Source: Marinagarivorans cellulosilyticus (lineage in GTDB: Bacteria; Pseudomonadota; Gammaproteobacteria; Pseudomonadales; Cellvibrionaceae). From it: a stretch of 64,000 nucleotides of DNA. This document shows, piece after piece, positions 36,013 through 44,825 of the stretch. A model generated the notes under the pieces. It saw nothing but the letters and a program-made list of their open reading frames with translations. It was not told the origin of the DNA and ran no database searches. Positions within the stretch are counted from its first letter, which is position 1; each line of letters begins with the position of its first letter. The stretch lies in assembly GCF_021655555.1 (NCBI RefSeq), contig NZ_AP023086.1, positions 4,060,685 to 4,124,684 on the forward strand, written 5' to 3'. A program made the translations under genes and the position numbers.

Positions 36013-36940
36013 GGTTTACCTGCTCTGTTCGCAAAGACCCACCAATTGCGCCCAAACATTGCTGTAATACCAGCGCATCAATATCCTCTGGCATACCAAA
36101 CACCGCACTTACATCCATATATTGAATAGACGACGCCAAGCTGGCCCTTAAACCATCGGTTATTTTGTCTTCGGTGACGCCATCACCACAGATATACACA
36201 ACGCCCGGCGCAGCTTGCCCCATTTGCCGCTCGTAATAATCGAGCGAGCGCTGAAGCTCTAACGCAAGAATATCGCTGGGTAAATCTTCGAGCAGGCCTG
36301 CCTGATAATCCAAGTCAAACTGGCGCGACAAATACAAACTTCCCTTTTTAAACAGGCTTACACTGCCGCGGCCTTGGCGCAGCCTTGCAATCGCAACCCC
36401 GCGCCCATCAAACTGAGGGTCAATTAAGCTAGACGCTAAGTTGCGCATTACCAGCTCGTTGATATCAATGGATTCCAATAACAAATCGACGCTTTTCAAT
36501 AGCGCCACTATCGAACGCAAGCGCTCCATTTCCGCAATAACGACGTACACCATTTTTTTGCGTGAATGAGCGCCATCCTCTGGAAGCTTAAAAAACTCGA
36601 TAGCCGCATCATCCAGCGAAATACTGACGAGGTCTTTAATTTTCCAACGCAAAGCGCTGCGCATTTCGTCATCGGGAACATCTGGCGCGTCCACCAGCAA
36701 AAGTTGGTATTGGCCTTGGGGGAGCACCACATTGCAAGGCATACGCTGTAAACCTTGCTCTTTCACGTAATCCCCCAGCATTTTTTCGCGAGAGGAGTTG
36801 ATATCGGCAGCTAAAAAGTCAACGCGCTTGAGCAAGTTCCCATAGTCTGCAGCTTGGCGATGCACCACCGCCACGCCGTCGTCGCGCAGCTCCAAGCCGA
36901 CATGTTCATTCGCTAATTTCTTTCTAGGCCACTTAATCAC
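35999..36940 (-). CDS. mshI: MshI-like actin-fold pilus assembly protein (PilM type)
   Basis: A 313-residue cytoplasmic protein of the PilM/actin-like ATPase group and the first gene of the seven-gene pilus operon. It shows LELRDDGVAVVH at the start, CNVVLPQGQYQLLLVDAPDVP, a DDEMRSALRWKIKDL stretch and SLYLSRQFDLDY in the second half. The start is GTG at 36940 (MIKWPRKKL). It docks on the PilN-like protein. The upstream region 36941-37105 is shared with the divergent trmL and holds both promoters. Confidence 0.75.
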   Translation of the reverse strand: MIKWPRKKLANEHVGLELRDDGVAVVHRQAADYGNLLKRVDFLAADINSSREKMLGDYVKEQGLQRMPCNVVLPQGQYQLLLVDAPDVPDDEMRSALRWKIKDLVSISLDDAAIEFFKLPEDGAHSRKKMVYVVIAEMERLRSIVALLKSVDLLLESIDINELVMRNLASSLIDPQFDGRGVAIARLRQGRGSVSLFKKGSLYLSRQFDLDYQAGLLEDLPSDILALELQRSLDYYERQMGQAAPGVVYICGDGVTEDKITDGLRASLASSIQYMDVSAVFGMPEDIDALVLQQCLGAIGGSLRTEQVNHAAN

Positions 36941-37105
36941 GTTGACAGATCCAACTTAGCTCCACACTATGCGCAATCCTTCGACACGCACCAAATCCAA
37001 CACAAACGGGTATAATTTTATGCGCCATCGTGATTTCACGATTAACGGAATTACACCAAGCTAGTTTGAGTATAGACGCTCGTTTTCACTTAGCAGCAGA
37101 GACCT

Positions 37106-37570
37106 ATGTTAAATATTGTTTTGTACGAACCCGAAATTCCGCCGAACACCGGCAACATCATTCGCCTATGCGCCAACATGGGCTTTCAACTGCATTTGAT
37201 AGAACCATTGGGGTTTGAACTCGACGACAAACGCCTACGCCGCGCGGGCTTAGACTATGCCGAATGGGCGAACGTTAAACGTTATGCTAGCTGGGATGCA
37301 TTTGTAGAAGCCCACGGCGATAAACGCATTTTTGCGATAAGCACCAAAGGAACTCACTGGTTTAGTGAACAGGCGTTTGAGGTTGATGATTTTTTACTGA
37401 TGGGGCCAGAAACCCGCGGGCTACCGCCGCAAGTGCGCGAGTCTACTGTGGTTAACGGCGTGCTGCGCATTCCCATGCGCGCCGATAGCCGCAGCATGAA
37501 CCTTTCGAATGCAACTGCGGTTATCGCCTATGAAGCTTGGCGCCAACTCGGCTTTGATGGCGCAATATAA
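37106..37570 (+). CDS. trmL: tRNA (cytidine/uridine(34)-2'-O)-methyltransferase TrmL
   Basis: Methylates the ribose at the wobble base of tRNA-Leu isoacceptors using SAM. It has 154 residues, the full length of this minimal SPOUT enzyme. Knot motifs are visible: EPEIPPNTGNIIRLCANMG, LLMGPETRGLP, and IPMRADSRSMNLSNATAVIAYE. It stands alone on the plus strand, converging on bolA. Confidence 0.95.
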   Translation: MLNIVLYEPEIPPNTGNIIRLCANMGFQLHLIEPLGFELDDKRLRRAGLDYAEWANVKRYASWDAFVEAHGDKRIFAISTKGTHWFSEQAFEVDDFLLMGPETRGLPPQVRESTVVNGVLRIPMRADSRSMNLSNATAVIAYEAWRQLGFDGAI

Positions 37571-37577
37571 AAAAGGG

Positions 37578-37901
37578 CTAAACCTTTGAGCCACCCAAAC
37601 AAGGTGGCGACTCAGGGGAAACCTCGTTGAGCGCTTGCCATTGAGCAGGCGTATAAAGATGCAAAGCTAAGGCGTGAACTTCACCGGCTAACTCTGCTGC
37701 CAATATTTGATAGACCCGCTGATGCCGCTGCACAGGTCGCAACCCGTCAAAGCTTTCGGATACTAACGTCACTTTAAAGTGGGTTTCAGAATTCGGCGGC
37801 ACACTGTGCATATGGCTTTCATTGACGACCTCTAAGCGCTTGGGCGCTAGCTCTGCTATCAATTTTGTTTGTATATCGCGCTGTATTGGTCCGCTATCCA
37901 T
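37578..37901 (-). CDS. bolA: BolA family protein
   Basis: A 107-residue small regulator/iron-sulphur partner. The BolA fold is clear: VVNESHMHSV, HFKVTLVSESFDGLRPVQRHQRVY and VHALALHLYTPAQW. BolA binds monothiol glutaredoxin with a [2Fe-2S] cluster and acts in iron homeostasis and morphology. The C-terminal ~15 residues (ESPPCLGGSKV) lie over a GCCACC/GGTGGC inverted repeat. There is no glutaredoxin gene next to it. Confidence 0.92.
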   Translation of the reverse strand: MDSGPIQRDIQTKLIAELAPKRLEVVNESHMHSVPPNSETHFKVTLVSESFDGLRPVQRHQRVYQILAAELAGEVHALALHLYTPAQWQALNEVSPESPPCLGGSKV

Positions 37902-37989
37902 TAATCAAATCTCCGCTTAAAAATACCAATTGGGATTTTAATGCATATGTGCCCATCCCCCTAGCGTAAGCTGTTTTAAATAAGCAAAA

Positions 37990-38014
37990 AAAGGCCCCTA
38001 TAATAGAGGCCTTT
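37990..38014 (-). terminator. Rho-independent terminator of the GH6 gene
   Basis: On the minus strand, 14 bases after the cellulase stop codon, AAAGGCC pairs with GGCCTTT (one internal mismatch above it, short AT loop), followed by a run of T. The stem ends are 37990-37996 and 38008-38014. Confidence 0.75.
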
Positions 38015-38027
38015 AACCAAAAAGCAC

Positions 38028-41018
38028 TTACTTGCGGACTTTACCGCAACCTAAGCGGCCTGACGATAACGCAATATCATCAACATACATTGCTACATCT
38101 GGCTTGGCTGGCGTTTCTGGTTGGCCTTGCGGCTGCTGCCCGCTAGGCTTGTAGCGACCAATGCCTAGGTTAACCTCAAGGAAGCTACTTGGACCATCAG
38201 CCCAGCTGCGCGACGCGCAACCAGAGGCGTCGCCTCGAATAGCTAGATCATTAATCTGCTCACCATCAAGCCAAAAGTTAAGCTCGCCGCTTGCGGGATT
38301 CATCTCCCACTCAAGGCATGCCCAAGCCCCTTTCGGAATCGCCATGCTTGATGCCAAGTCGCACGAGGCACCGCGCCCATTAGAGTCTAAAGCAGCAGCA
38401 AAATTACCATCAGCGCCACCAAACCGGTATTGCACATCCCGGTCTTGGCCACGATTGCCAGTGGCGGTAACCATGGTCCATTTCATACCCACCTCAGGAC
38501 CATTATCTTCAATGTAAACCCTAGCCCGACCAAACATGTGGCTGGCAGCGCCGCCAAGCTGATCGGATGTTAAACTCAACATAGCAATAGCATCATTGTG
38601 CTGGGTTTCTTCACTGGCGGTCATTTTCAGCGATTTCCCGCGCAAGCCATAAAACATCTCATCGGAAACGGCGATAATTGCCTCACCATCTTTAACGATG
38701 TCCCACGTATTATTTGGCTCGGCTCCCACGGCATAATCTTCAAAATCTTCAACAATTGCAGGCTTTGCACCACCTGTGCTTGCATCCGGCGCTTTAGAAC
38801 CCAATGGCGGGAAAGCATTCTCAATTAACATAATGAATTGCTCGTGAAACCAAGAGCCGGCATGAGGCGCATTCTGCAACACATCGGCCGTAACCCCAGT
38901 ACTGTTGCTAGACTCACCACCGCACATCGGATCATAGGACTTCCCTTCGTCATTCACACCATCGGTTGGTGTCGATATACCATCGGACTCACCCGGCGGC
39001 TTCATCCAGTAATAGGCATCAAGGTACGGGCGGCTGGCATCAGGGTTCGCTTGCGGTATTTCACCAATTCCCGCCTCATTGATATTGCACCAGTGTCCGC
39101 GGTGCGTTCTCAGATCGATACGGTAATTCGGGTCATCTTTAGAGCCAGGCGCACCCTCCCCTGTTGGCCGGTTTGGTCCGCCCCAGCCATTGCGAGCGGT
39201 ATCAATAATAAAGCCCACATCGTCAGGAAACCCCTTAGCCGTAAAGGCGTCATATAGCGTATCGATAAAGCTCAGCTCATCGACCTGCTGATTCCACTCA
39301 TAAAAACTTGCTAACGCCATGCGGTCTTCAAAGGCATTGCTAATATATGGTTCACGCAACGGCGTATAGCCCGAGGTATTGGAAGCAAAACCTTTAATAA
39401 CATCCAGCCGGCCAGAATCCGTAGCACCAGCAACCAACCGGGTAAAGCCGGTAACCGCACCACTTAAGTTATCCGCCCACCCAAGCCAACCCGAATGCCC
39501 GATATCCATATAGGTATACACGTTTTCCATCGGTGCAAATTTGCCAATGGCGTACTGAAGCGCTTTTTCGTAAACCTTCGCCGCCGAAACCGCATCACAC
39601 TTAGGGAACATCTTGCCAACATTGGTAATCATGTTAGGAAAACCATCCGGCTCTAACATCGCAACAATACGCAAAGTTGGATATTTAGAAAAAATTTCGG
39701 CAATCACATCGATGTAATCTTCTTTATAAATTTGCATGCCCGTCCCATCCGGCATGCCGTCACCGTCAGCGTCGTTAGTTTCATTTAGTAAACCATTAGA
39801 TGCCAAAGCCGCGCAATCGCGATCCGGCAAGTTATAAACGATAATAACCACTGTCATCGGCGGTAAATTACCTTGCGAGTCAGCTAACGCTTGCTGCTGC
39901 GCAACAGCCTCATCAAAATGCCCCAAGAATGTATTACCCGGTGTGGCATAATCTTTTGAAAGTGGACGGCGGCCGCCATTATCGCTCCCGCCATAAATCG
40001 CAATAGTACGATCCAGCCAAACCGCAGAAGGCATTTGCTGAACAAATTTAATGTCTTTATAAAGCTGCTCATCAGCAACCGGGTCCACTTTTTCTAGCGA
40101 CTGATTTTGCAGTGTTTCAATATCTGGGCTTACGTAAAATGCAGAGTCAGCAAATGGATTGCCCTGCGTTTGCAACGCCTCCCCTGGCGTACCTTTAGGC
40201 ACAGCAAGAATCGCATTGACCTCGGCATGCACCTCATGCGACAGACCTTTATCATCTGTTACAGTTAAAAAAACTTGATGCGTCAAGGCATCGTGAAAAA
40301 CGTGATCAACCGTAGAGCCATAGGCATAATTGCCCCCACCAAAGTCCCACTCATAACTCACAATGTTGCCACTGGCGTTGGAGCCGCGCCCATCAAAAGT
40401 AACCGCTAACGGCACTTCACCGCGCTCGGCAGACACGCTTATCTGTGCCGTCGGGGCTAGCCCTTCACCCACAGCATCAAGCATGGTTATAGGCACAATC
40501 GCGGTATCCGTTAAACCGTCGTTATCCGATACCGTAAGCTGAACATTATAAGTTCCGGGTGCCGCATAGGTATGACGGGGGTTGATAGCGGTAGATTGAT
40601 GACCATCACCAAAATCCCATACAACACCAGCAATCACACCATCGGCATCTGTCGAGCGATCCGATTTAAAAATAATTTCTGTTGTTGCCAACGCCACAAT
40701 GGGCCCAGTACCCGACACATCAGCCACCGGCGCACCCGCCGCCGCAGAACTTGGCGGATTCGCCAAAGAGGAGGACATTGCACCAACACTCGATGTAACA
40801 GCAACAGAACTGCTGGCTGCCAAACTAGAGCTGGCCATTAATGATGAACTTGGCACTATAGAGCGAATAGATGAGCCCGCATCACCGCTTGACGATGACG
40901 CACCGCCCCCACAAGCTGCCAAAGAGCCGGCCAAAAAACTTAATGCAACGGCCTTAAAAAGGGGCCGCCTCACTCCGGTGTTAGGTAAATTATATTTTTT
41001 ATTAGGACGCTTAATCAT
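38028..41018 (-). CDS. GH6 cellulase lipoprotein with poly-serine linker, two PKD domains and a C-terminal beta-sandwich
   Basis: About 996 residues; cuts cellulose beta-1,4 links with inversion, as a cellobiohydrolase or endoglucanase. In order: lipoprotein signal (LAGSLAACGGG, Cys36); Ser/Ala-rich linker (about 40-95); PKD 1 (about 96-182, VVWDFGDGHQST); PKD 2 (about 186-272, SYEWDFGGGNY); GH6 catalytic domain (about 290-755); and a C-terminal domain (about 765-990) with FGRARVYI and WACLEWEMNP. GH6 landmarks are VYNLPDRDCAALASNG, MLEPDGFPNMITN (Asp is the expected general acid), DIGHSGWLGW, DTARNGWGG and WMKPPGESDG. No CBM2 or CBM10 is visible, unlike many related cellulases. ATG 41018 is preferred to GTG 41030. 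Probably held on the outer membrane facing the substrate. Confidence 0.9.
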   Translation of the reverse strand: MIKRPNKKYNLPNTGVRRPLFKAVALSFLAGSLAACGGGASSSSGDAGSSIRSIVPSSSLMASSSLAASSSVAVTSSVGAMSSSLANPPSSAAAGAPVADVSGTGPIVALATTEIIFKSDRSTDADGVIAGVVWDFGDGHQSTAINPRHTYAAPGTYNVQLTVSDNDGLTDTAIVPITMLDAVGEGLAPTAQISVSAERGEVPLAVTFDGRGSNASGNIVSYEWDFGGGNYAYGSTVDHVFHDALTHQVFLTVTDDKGLSHEVHAEVNAILAVPKGTPGEALQTQGNPFADSAFYVSPDIETLQNQSLEKVDPVADEQLYKDIKFVQQMPSAVWLDRTIAIYGGSDNGGRRPLSKDYATPGNTFLGHFDEAVAQQQALADSQGNLPPMTVVIIVYNLPDRDCAALASNGLLNETNDADGDGMPDGTGMQIYKEDYIDVIAEIFSKYPTLRIVAMLEPDGFPNMITNVGKMFPKCDAVSAAKVYEKALQYAIGKFAPMENVYTYMDIGHSGWLGWADNLSGAVTGFTRLVAGATDSGRLDVIKGFASNTSGYTPLREPYISNAFEDRMALASFYEWNQQVDELSFIDTLYDAFTAKGFPDDVGFIIDTARNGWGGPNRPTGEGAPGSKDDPNYRIDLRTHRGHWCNINEAGIGEIPQANPDASRPYLDAYYWMKPPGESDGISTPTDGVNDEGKSYDPMCGGESSNSTGVTADVLQNAPHAGSWFHEQFIMLIENAFPPLGSKAPDASTGGAKPAIVEDFEDYAVGAEPNNTWDIVKDGEAIIAVSDEMFYGLRGKSLKMTASEETQHNDAIAMLSLTSDQLGGAASHMFGRARVYIEDNGPEVGMKWTMVTATGNRGQDRDVQYRFGGADGNFAAALDSNGRGASCDLASSMAIPKGAWACLEWEMNPASGELNFWLDGEQINDLAIRGDASGCASRSWADGPSSFLEVNLGIGRYKPSGQQPQGQPETPAKPDVAMYVDDIALSSGRLGCGKVRK

Positions 41019-41424
41019 ATTGTGTCTCACTCGAAAACAGAGGTCATGGTTAGCAAACCACTCAAGACACCGAAAGACAGGCAGAAAACACCTTACCGGT
41101 TTTACTTTGTGCGCATAAAAGTAAAACCAAAAAAGCTTGAAAAACCCTCACCACATTTTCAAGCGACGTTCGGGCACTGAGCAGAAAACATCAGAACCAA
41201 GCTAACAAATAAAACACGGCGCGGTATTTTAATTTTAAAAAAGTACGAAAAGGTCAACAAACGAAAAACATTAAACGTGACATATCTCACTATTTAAATA
41301 AAATATATTAAAATTCCGAGCAATTATTTTATACCTAAAATTTTATTTTAGCCGCGAAGAGGATCGTGCACATCAAAAATGACACCGCCATCACAAATTC
41401 ACAAGCCATTTACTATTGACACAA
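41019..41424. other. Long AT-rich upstream region of the GH6 gene
   Basis: About 406 bases between trmO and the cellulase gene, both on the minus strand. It is strongly AT-rich with no open frame. It should hold the cellulase promoter; one CRP-like palindrome is the only clear element. Confidence 0.5.
41276..41291. promoter_or_regulatory. Candidate CRP/Vfr-type binding site
   Basis: CGTGA-N6-TCACT, which keeps the core GTGA-N6-TCAC symmetry of the CRP consensus TGTGA-N6-TCACA (8 of 10 conserved positions). It lies about 260 bases upstream of the cellulase start. Catabolite control of a cellulase would make sense, but this is a single pattern match. Confidence 0.4.
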
Positions 41425-42165
41425 CTAAGCGCCAATTGATTCAACCACAATAAATTCACGACCAGAGTCTGGGCATAATTTATAGCGCCAGCGAACATTC
41501 CACTGGTGAATACGCATACCGTAATAACGCTGCGGATCATTTTTCTGATAAGCGGGGCGGGGGTTTTGTGCCAGTATTTGCTCTATAAGCGGCTGAAGAT
41601 TTAGCGCTAGCGCGGCAGGCTGCTGGCAAAAGCTTTGTACAGCAGGCAATAGTTGCACATCCATTTTTTCCGGGGGCGCAGTAGCAAATGCATTCACAGC
41701 CTCCGGCAAGCAGTCTGCGTAAGGTACATAAGGCTTAATATCAACAACCGGTGTGCCATTTAAAAAATCATGGCCAGAAATATTTAATACAACGCTAGCA
41801 CAACCCTTTTTCTCGTTCACAACAACAGAATCCAGCGTCACTACCGATAAGCCTAACGGATTGGGTCGCACAGGAGAGCGGGTAGCAAATACCCCCATAC
41901 TTTTATTCCCCCCCAAACGCGGCGGCTTAACTTTAGCTTTCCAACCATCGATACGGTTGGCGTGAAATAAAAATTGCACCCAAATATGACTGACACCCTC
42001 AAGCCCCTCAATGGTGGCAGGGTCGTTGTAGGGTGGCAGCAATTCAATCGCAGCCTTCGCATGGCTCACCACGCCAGGTTGGCGTGGAATACCAAATTTC
42101 TCGGTAAAGCACGAATGAATAATGGCAATTGGCGTTAGCGTTAATTTATCCACGCGAACGCCCAC
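41425..42165 (-). CDS. trmO: tRNA (N6-threonylcarbamoyladenosine(37)-N6)-methyltransferase TrmO
   Basis: Methylates t6A37 to m6t6A37 in tRNA-Thr. It has 246 residues, the usual size. Conserved stretches are EKFGIPRQPGVV, GVSHIWVQFLFH, RLGGNKSMGVFATRSPVRPNP (the SAM and fold signature), GTPVVDIKPYVPYAD and DPRPAYQ-like QNPRPAYQKND near the end. The start is GTG 42165 or 42153. It is 29 bases behind the ABC exporter gene and probably co-transcribed. Confidence 0.93.
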   Translation of the reverse strand: MGVRVDKLTLTPIAIIHSCFTEKFGIPRQPGVVSHAKAAIELLPPYNDPATIEGLEGVSHIWVQFLFHANRIDGWKAKVKPPRLGGNKSMGVFATRSPVRPNPLGLSVVTLDSVVVNEKKGCASVVLNISGHDFLNGTPVVDIKPYVPYADCLPEAVNAFATAPPEKMDVQLLPAVQSFCQQPAALALNLQPLIEQILAQNPRPAYQKNDPQRYYGMRIHQWNVRWRYKLCPDSGREFIVVESIGA

Positions 42166-42194
42166 AGCAAAAACAGATAATATTTTTAACGGAA

Positions 42195-43988
42195 CTAAGC
42201 ATCATTTTTTTGCTGCTGCACTTTCCATAACGCGGAATACAAACCTTGATACGCCAACAATGCACCATGACTGCCCTGCTCCACAACCACGCCATTATCC
42301 AGCACCACAATATGGTCTGCATCACGAATAGTCGACAAGCGGTGGGCAATAATTAAAGTGGTTCTATTTTTAGCAACGCGATTAATCGCCTCCATTATGG
42401 CACTTTCGCTGTGCGAGTCTAAGGCGCTTGTCGCTTCATCAAAAATCAGTATTTTCGGCTTTTTAAGCAGCACCCTCGCAATGGCAATGCGCTGCTTTTC
42501 ACCACCAGATACTTTCAAGCCTCGCTCGCCAACTTGGGTATTTATACCGTCGGGTAGCGATGCAATAAACTCCTGTAAATTGGCCAGACTTAAAGCTTCG
42601 TCTATTTCAGCCTGGCTAGCCGCTGGATTGCCATAAGCCACGTTATATTGTAACGAGTCATTAAATAGCACTGTATCTTGCGGCACCACGCCAATAGCTT
42701 CACGCAAGCTACGCTGAGTAACCTGCCGAACATCCTGCCCATCAATTAAAATACTGCCGCCGGCCGCATCATAAAAACGAAACAGCAATTTAGATAGCGT
42801 CGACTTACCAGCTCCGCTACTTCCAACAACCGCCACTTTTTTACCCGCTGGAACTGTGAAGCTTACACCTTTTAAAATAGGCCGCTGCGTGTGATACGAA
42901 AAATGCACATTATCAAAACTAACGGCTCCATCTTTTAGCATTAAAGGGGCGGCATTATCAGCATCAACTACAGCAGCCTTTTCACGAAGCAGACCCAGCA
43001 TTTTTTCGATATTAATTAACGCTTGGCGTATTTCGCGATACACAAAACCTAAAAAATTAAGCGGGATGAATAATTGCACCATAAAAGCGTTTATCATCAC
43101 AAAATCACCCAAGGTAATTGCACCCGAGGCGACCTCTTTTGCGGCCATATACATAACAAGCGTTACCGACGCCGCAATAATTAGTGCCTGACCGCTATTT
43201 AAGAAAGCCAGAGACAGTCGATTTTTTAACCGCGAGCGCTCCCAACTGGCCAGGTGCTGGTCATATTCTTTCGCTTCGGTATTTTCAGCGGTGAAATACT
43301 TGACCGTTTCAAAATTGAGCAAGCTGTCCATCGCACGACTATTGGAGCGATTATCCTGCTCATTGGCTTCACGAACAAAGCGCGTTCGCCACTCTGTCAC
43401 AACAACAGAAAAACCCACGTATAGCGCAATAGCCACCACCACAGCCAAAACATAAGAAAAGCTAAATTGCTGCCACAGCACGCCAGCCACCAGGGCAATT
43501 TCAAACAACGTGGGCACAATATTGAAAACCAAGAAACGCAGCAGGAAACTCATGCCGCTGGTACCGCGCTCAATATCGCGCGCCAATGCGCCGGTGCGCC
43601 GAGACAAGTGGTAATTCAAATCGAGTTTATGCAGATGCTCAAAAACCTCTAGCGATGCTCGCCGCATCGCACGCTCGGCCACCCGGGCAAAAATAGCATC
43701 GCGTAACTCACCCAAAAAAACCGATAAAAAACGTAGGCAGCCATAACCAAGCAACAACCACAAAGGCACTGTTAATAACGCCATCGCTGGCGAAACATCT
43801 AAGGCATCCACTACGTGCTTTAATGCCACTGGCACAGCAACATTCACAACCTTTGCGCAAACCAGCAAGGCCAATGCAGCAATAACACGGTACTTATATT
43901 CCGCCAAATATGGCAGTACCCGATATACCACCTGCCAATTAGGCTTAACCTCAGGCCCCTCTGGCATCCCAGCTTTCATGTGGCGCAT
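42195..43988 (-). CDS. ABC exporter, ATM1/HMT1 heavy-metal-tolerance type
   Basis: A half-transporter of about 597 residues that works as a dimer. The N-terminal six-helix membrane domain (about 30-320) is followed by an ATPase domain: Walker A VGSSGAGKST, signature VSGGEKQRIAIARVLL, Walker B ILIFDEATSALD and switch IIAHRLSTIRDADH. The membrane domain has the ATM1-like YHLSRRTGALARDIERGT and NFETVKYFTAENTEAKEYD, which link it to mitochondrial Atm1 and bacterial glutathione-conjugate exporters. The substrate is likely a glutathione or metal-thiol conjugate (inference from family). ATG 43988 is used; other in-frame starts lie at 43979 and 43967. Confidence 0.88.
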   Translation of the reverse strand: MRHMKAGMPEGPEVKPNWQVVYRVLPYLAEYKYRVIAALALLVCAKVVNVAVPVALKHVVDALDVSPAMALLTVPLWLLLGYGCLRFLSVFLGELRDAIFARVAERAMRRASLEVFEHLHKLDLNYHLSRRTGALARDIERGTSGMSFLLRFLVFNIVPTLFEIALVAGVLWQQFSFSYVLAVVVAIALYVGFSVVVTEWRTRFVREANEQDNRSNSRAMDSLLNFETVKYFTAENTEAKEYDQHLASWERSRLKNRLSLAFLNSGQALIIAASVTLVMYMAAKEVASGAITLGDFVMINAFMVQLFIPLNFLGFVYREIRQALINIEKMLGLLREKAAVVDADNAAPLMLKDGAVSFDNVHFSYHTQRPILKGVSFTVPAGKKVAVVGSSGAGKSTLSKLLFRFYDAAGGSILIDGQDVRQVTQRSLREAIGVVPQDTVLFNDSLQYNVAYGNPAASQAEIDEALSLANLQEFIASLPDGINTQVGERGLKVSGGEKQRIAIARVLLKKPKILIFDEATSALDSHSESAIMEAINRVAKNRTTLIIAHRLSTIRDADHIVVLDNGVVVEQGSHGALLAYQGLYSALWKVQQQKNDA

Positions 43989-44078
43989 AAATAGAATCAA
44001 CCTTAATCAATAAAATACAGCAGCATCCTTTAGCACTTAGCAGGACACATTTGAGCTCGACAAGTTTTCATTAAGCCA

Positions 44079-44726
44079 TTAAGGAGCCAGTCGACGAATA
44101 ACCCAGCCATCATCAGTCGCCTCTTGCGGCTGAGTGTATTCAAAGCGGTCGTGCAAGCGCATTGCGCCACCTTGCCAATATTCATAACGGTAAGGCGTAA
44201 TACGAAAGCCCCCCCAAAAATCAGGCAGCGGCACTTTACCCTGCAAGAACTTTTCTTTCATGCGCGCAAATTGGGTTTCTAGCATTTGCCTTGAACTAAT
44301 CGAATGGCTTTGTTCACTCGCCCAAGCGGCCACCTGACTTTCATGTGGTCGCGACATAAAATATGCCAACGATTCAGCCGGTGACACTTTGCTTGCAATA
44401 CCATTAATTTTCACTTGGCGCTCCATAAAGTGCCAAGGAAAGTGCAAACTCACCTTGGCGTTATGGGCAATATCGGTAGCTTTCCGACTAGCATAATTGG
44501 TATAAAAGACAAAGCCCTTTGAATCTGCATGCTTAAGCAGCACAATCCTTTGTGTCGGCTCGCCATCGGCACTAACCGTTGCCAGCGTCATTGCGGTAGG
44601 GTCTGGAATCTTCGCCTCTAGCGCCTGCGACATCCAATGTTCAAACTGCGACATGGGGTTTTCGTGTAAATCGTTACGCCGCAAGCCACCTTGTAGGTAC
44701 TCGCGGCGAATCATATCTAGATCCAT
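44079..44726 (-). CDS. pdxH: Pyridoxamine 5'-phosphate oxidase PdxH
   Basis: An FMN enzyme that makes pyridoxal phosphate from PNP or PMP. It has 215 residues. It shows MIRREYLQGGLRRNDLHENP, TLATVSADGEPTQRIVLLKH (FMN/phosphate region), FYTNYASRKATDI, QVKINGIASKVSPAES, ASEQSHSISSR and the C-terminal FWGGFRITPYRYEYWQG with LHDRFEY. All family landmarks are present. It diverges from mobA; about 99 bases separate the starts. Confidence 0.96.
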   Translation of the reverse strand: MDLDMIRREYLQGGLRRNDLHENPMSQFEHWMSQALEAKIPDPTAMTLATVSADGEPTQRIVLLKHADSKGFVFYTNYASRKATDIAHNAKVSLHFPWHFMERQVKINGIASKVSPAESLAYFMSRPHESQVAAWASEQSHSISSRQMLETQFARMKEKFLQGKVPLPDFWGGFRITPYRYEYWQGGAMRLHDRFEYTQPQEATDDGWVIRRLAP

Positions 44727-44825
44727 AACAATACTTTTTATCTGGAATTACTAAAAATAGGTGTAGCCTAAAGGCTCTGCCAGTACTATTGGTGCTATAC
44801 CAATGAACATGCCCTACAGCCGCTT

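Noticed and set aside
38028..41018. Poly-serine stretch of the cellulase as a frameshift or repeat artefact
   Set aside because: The reading frame stays open through it into PKD and GH6 domains, and such linkers are normal in cellulases of this bacterial group.
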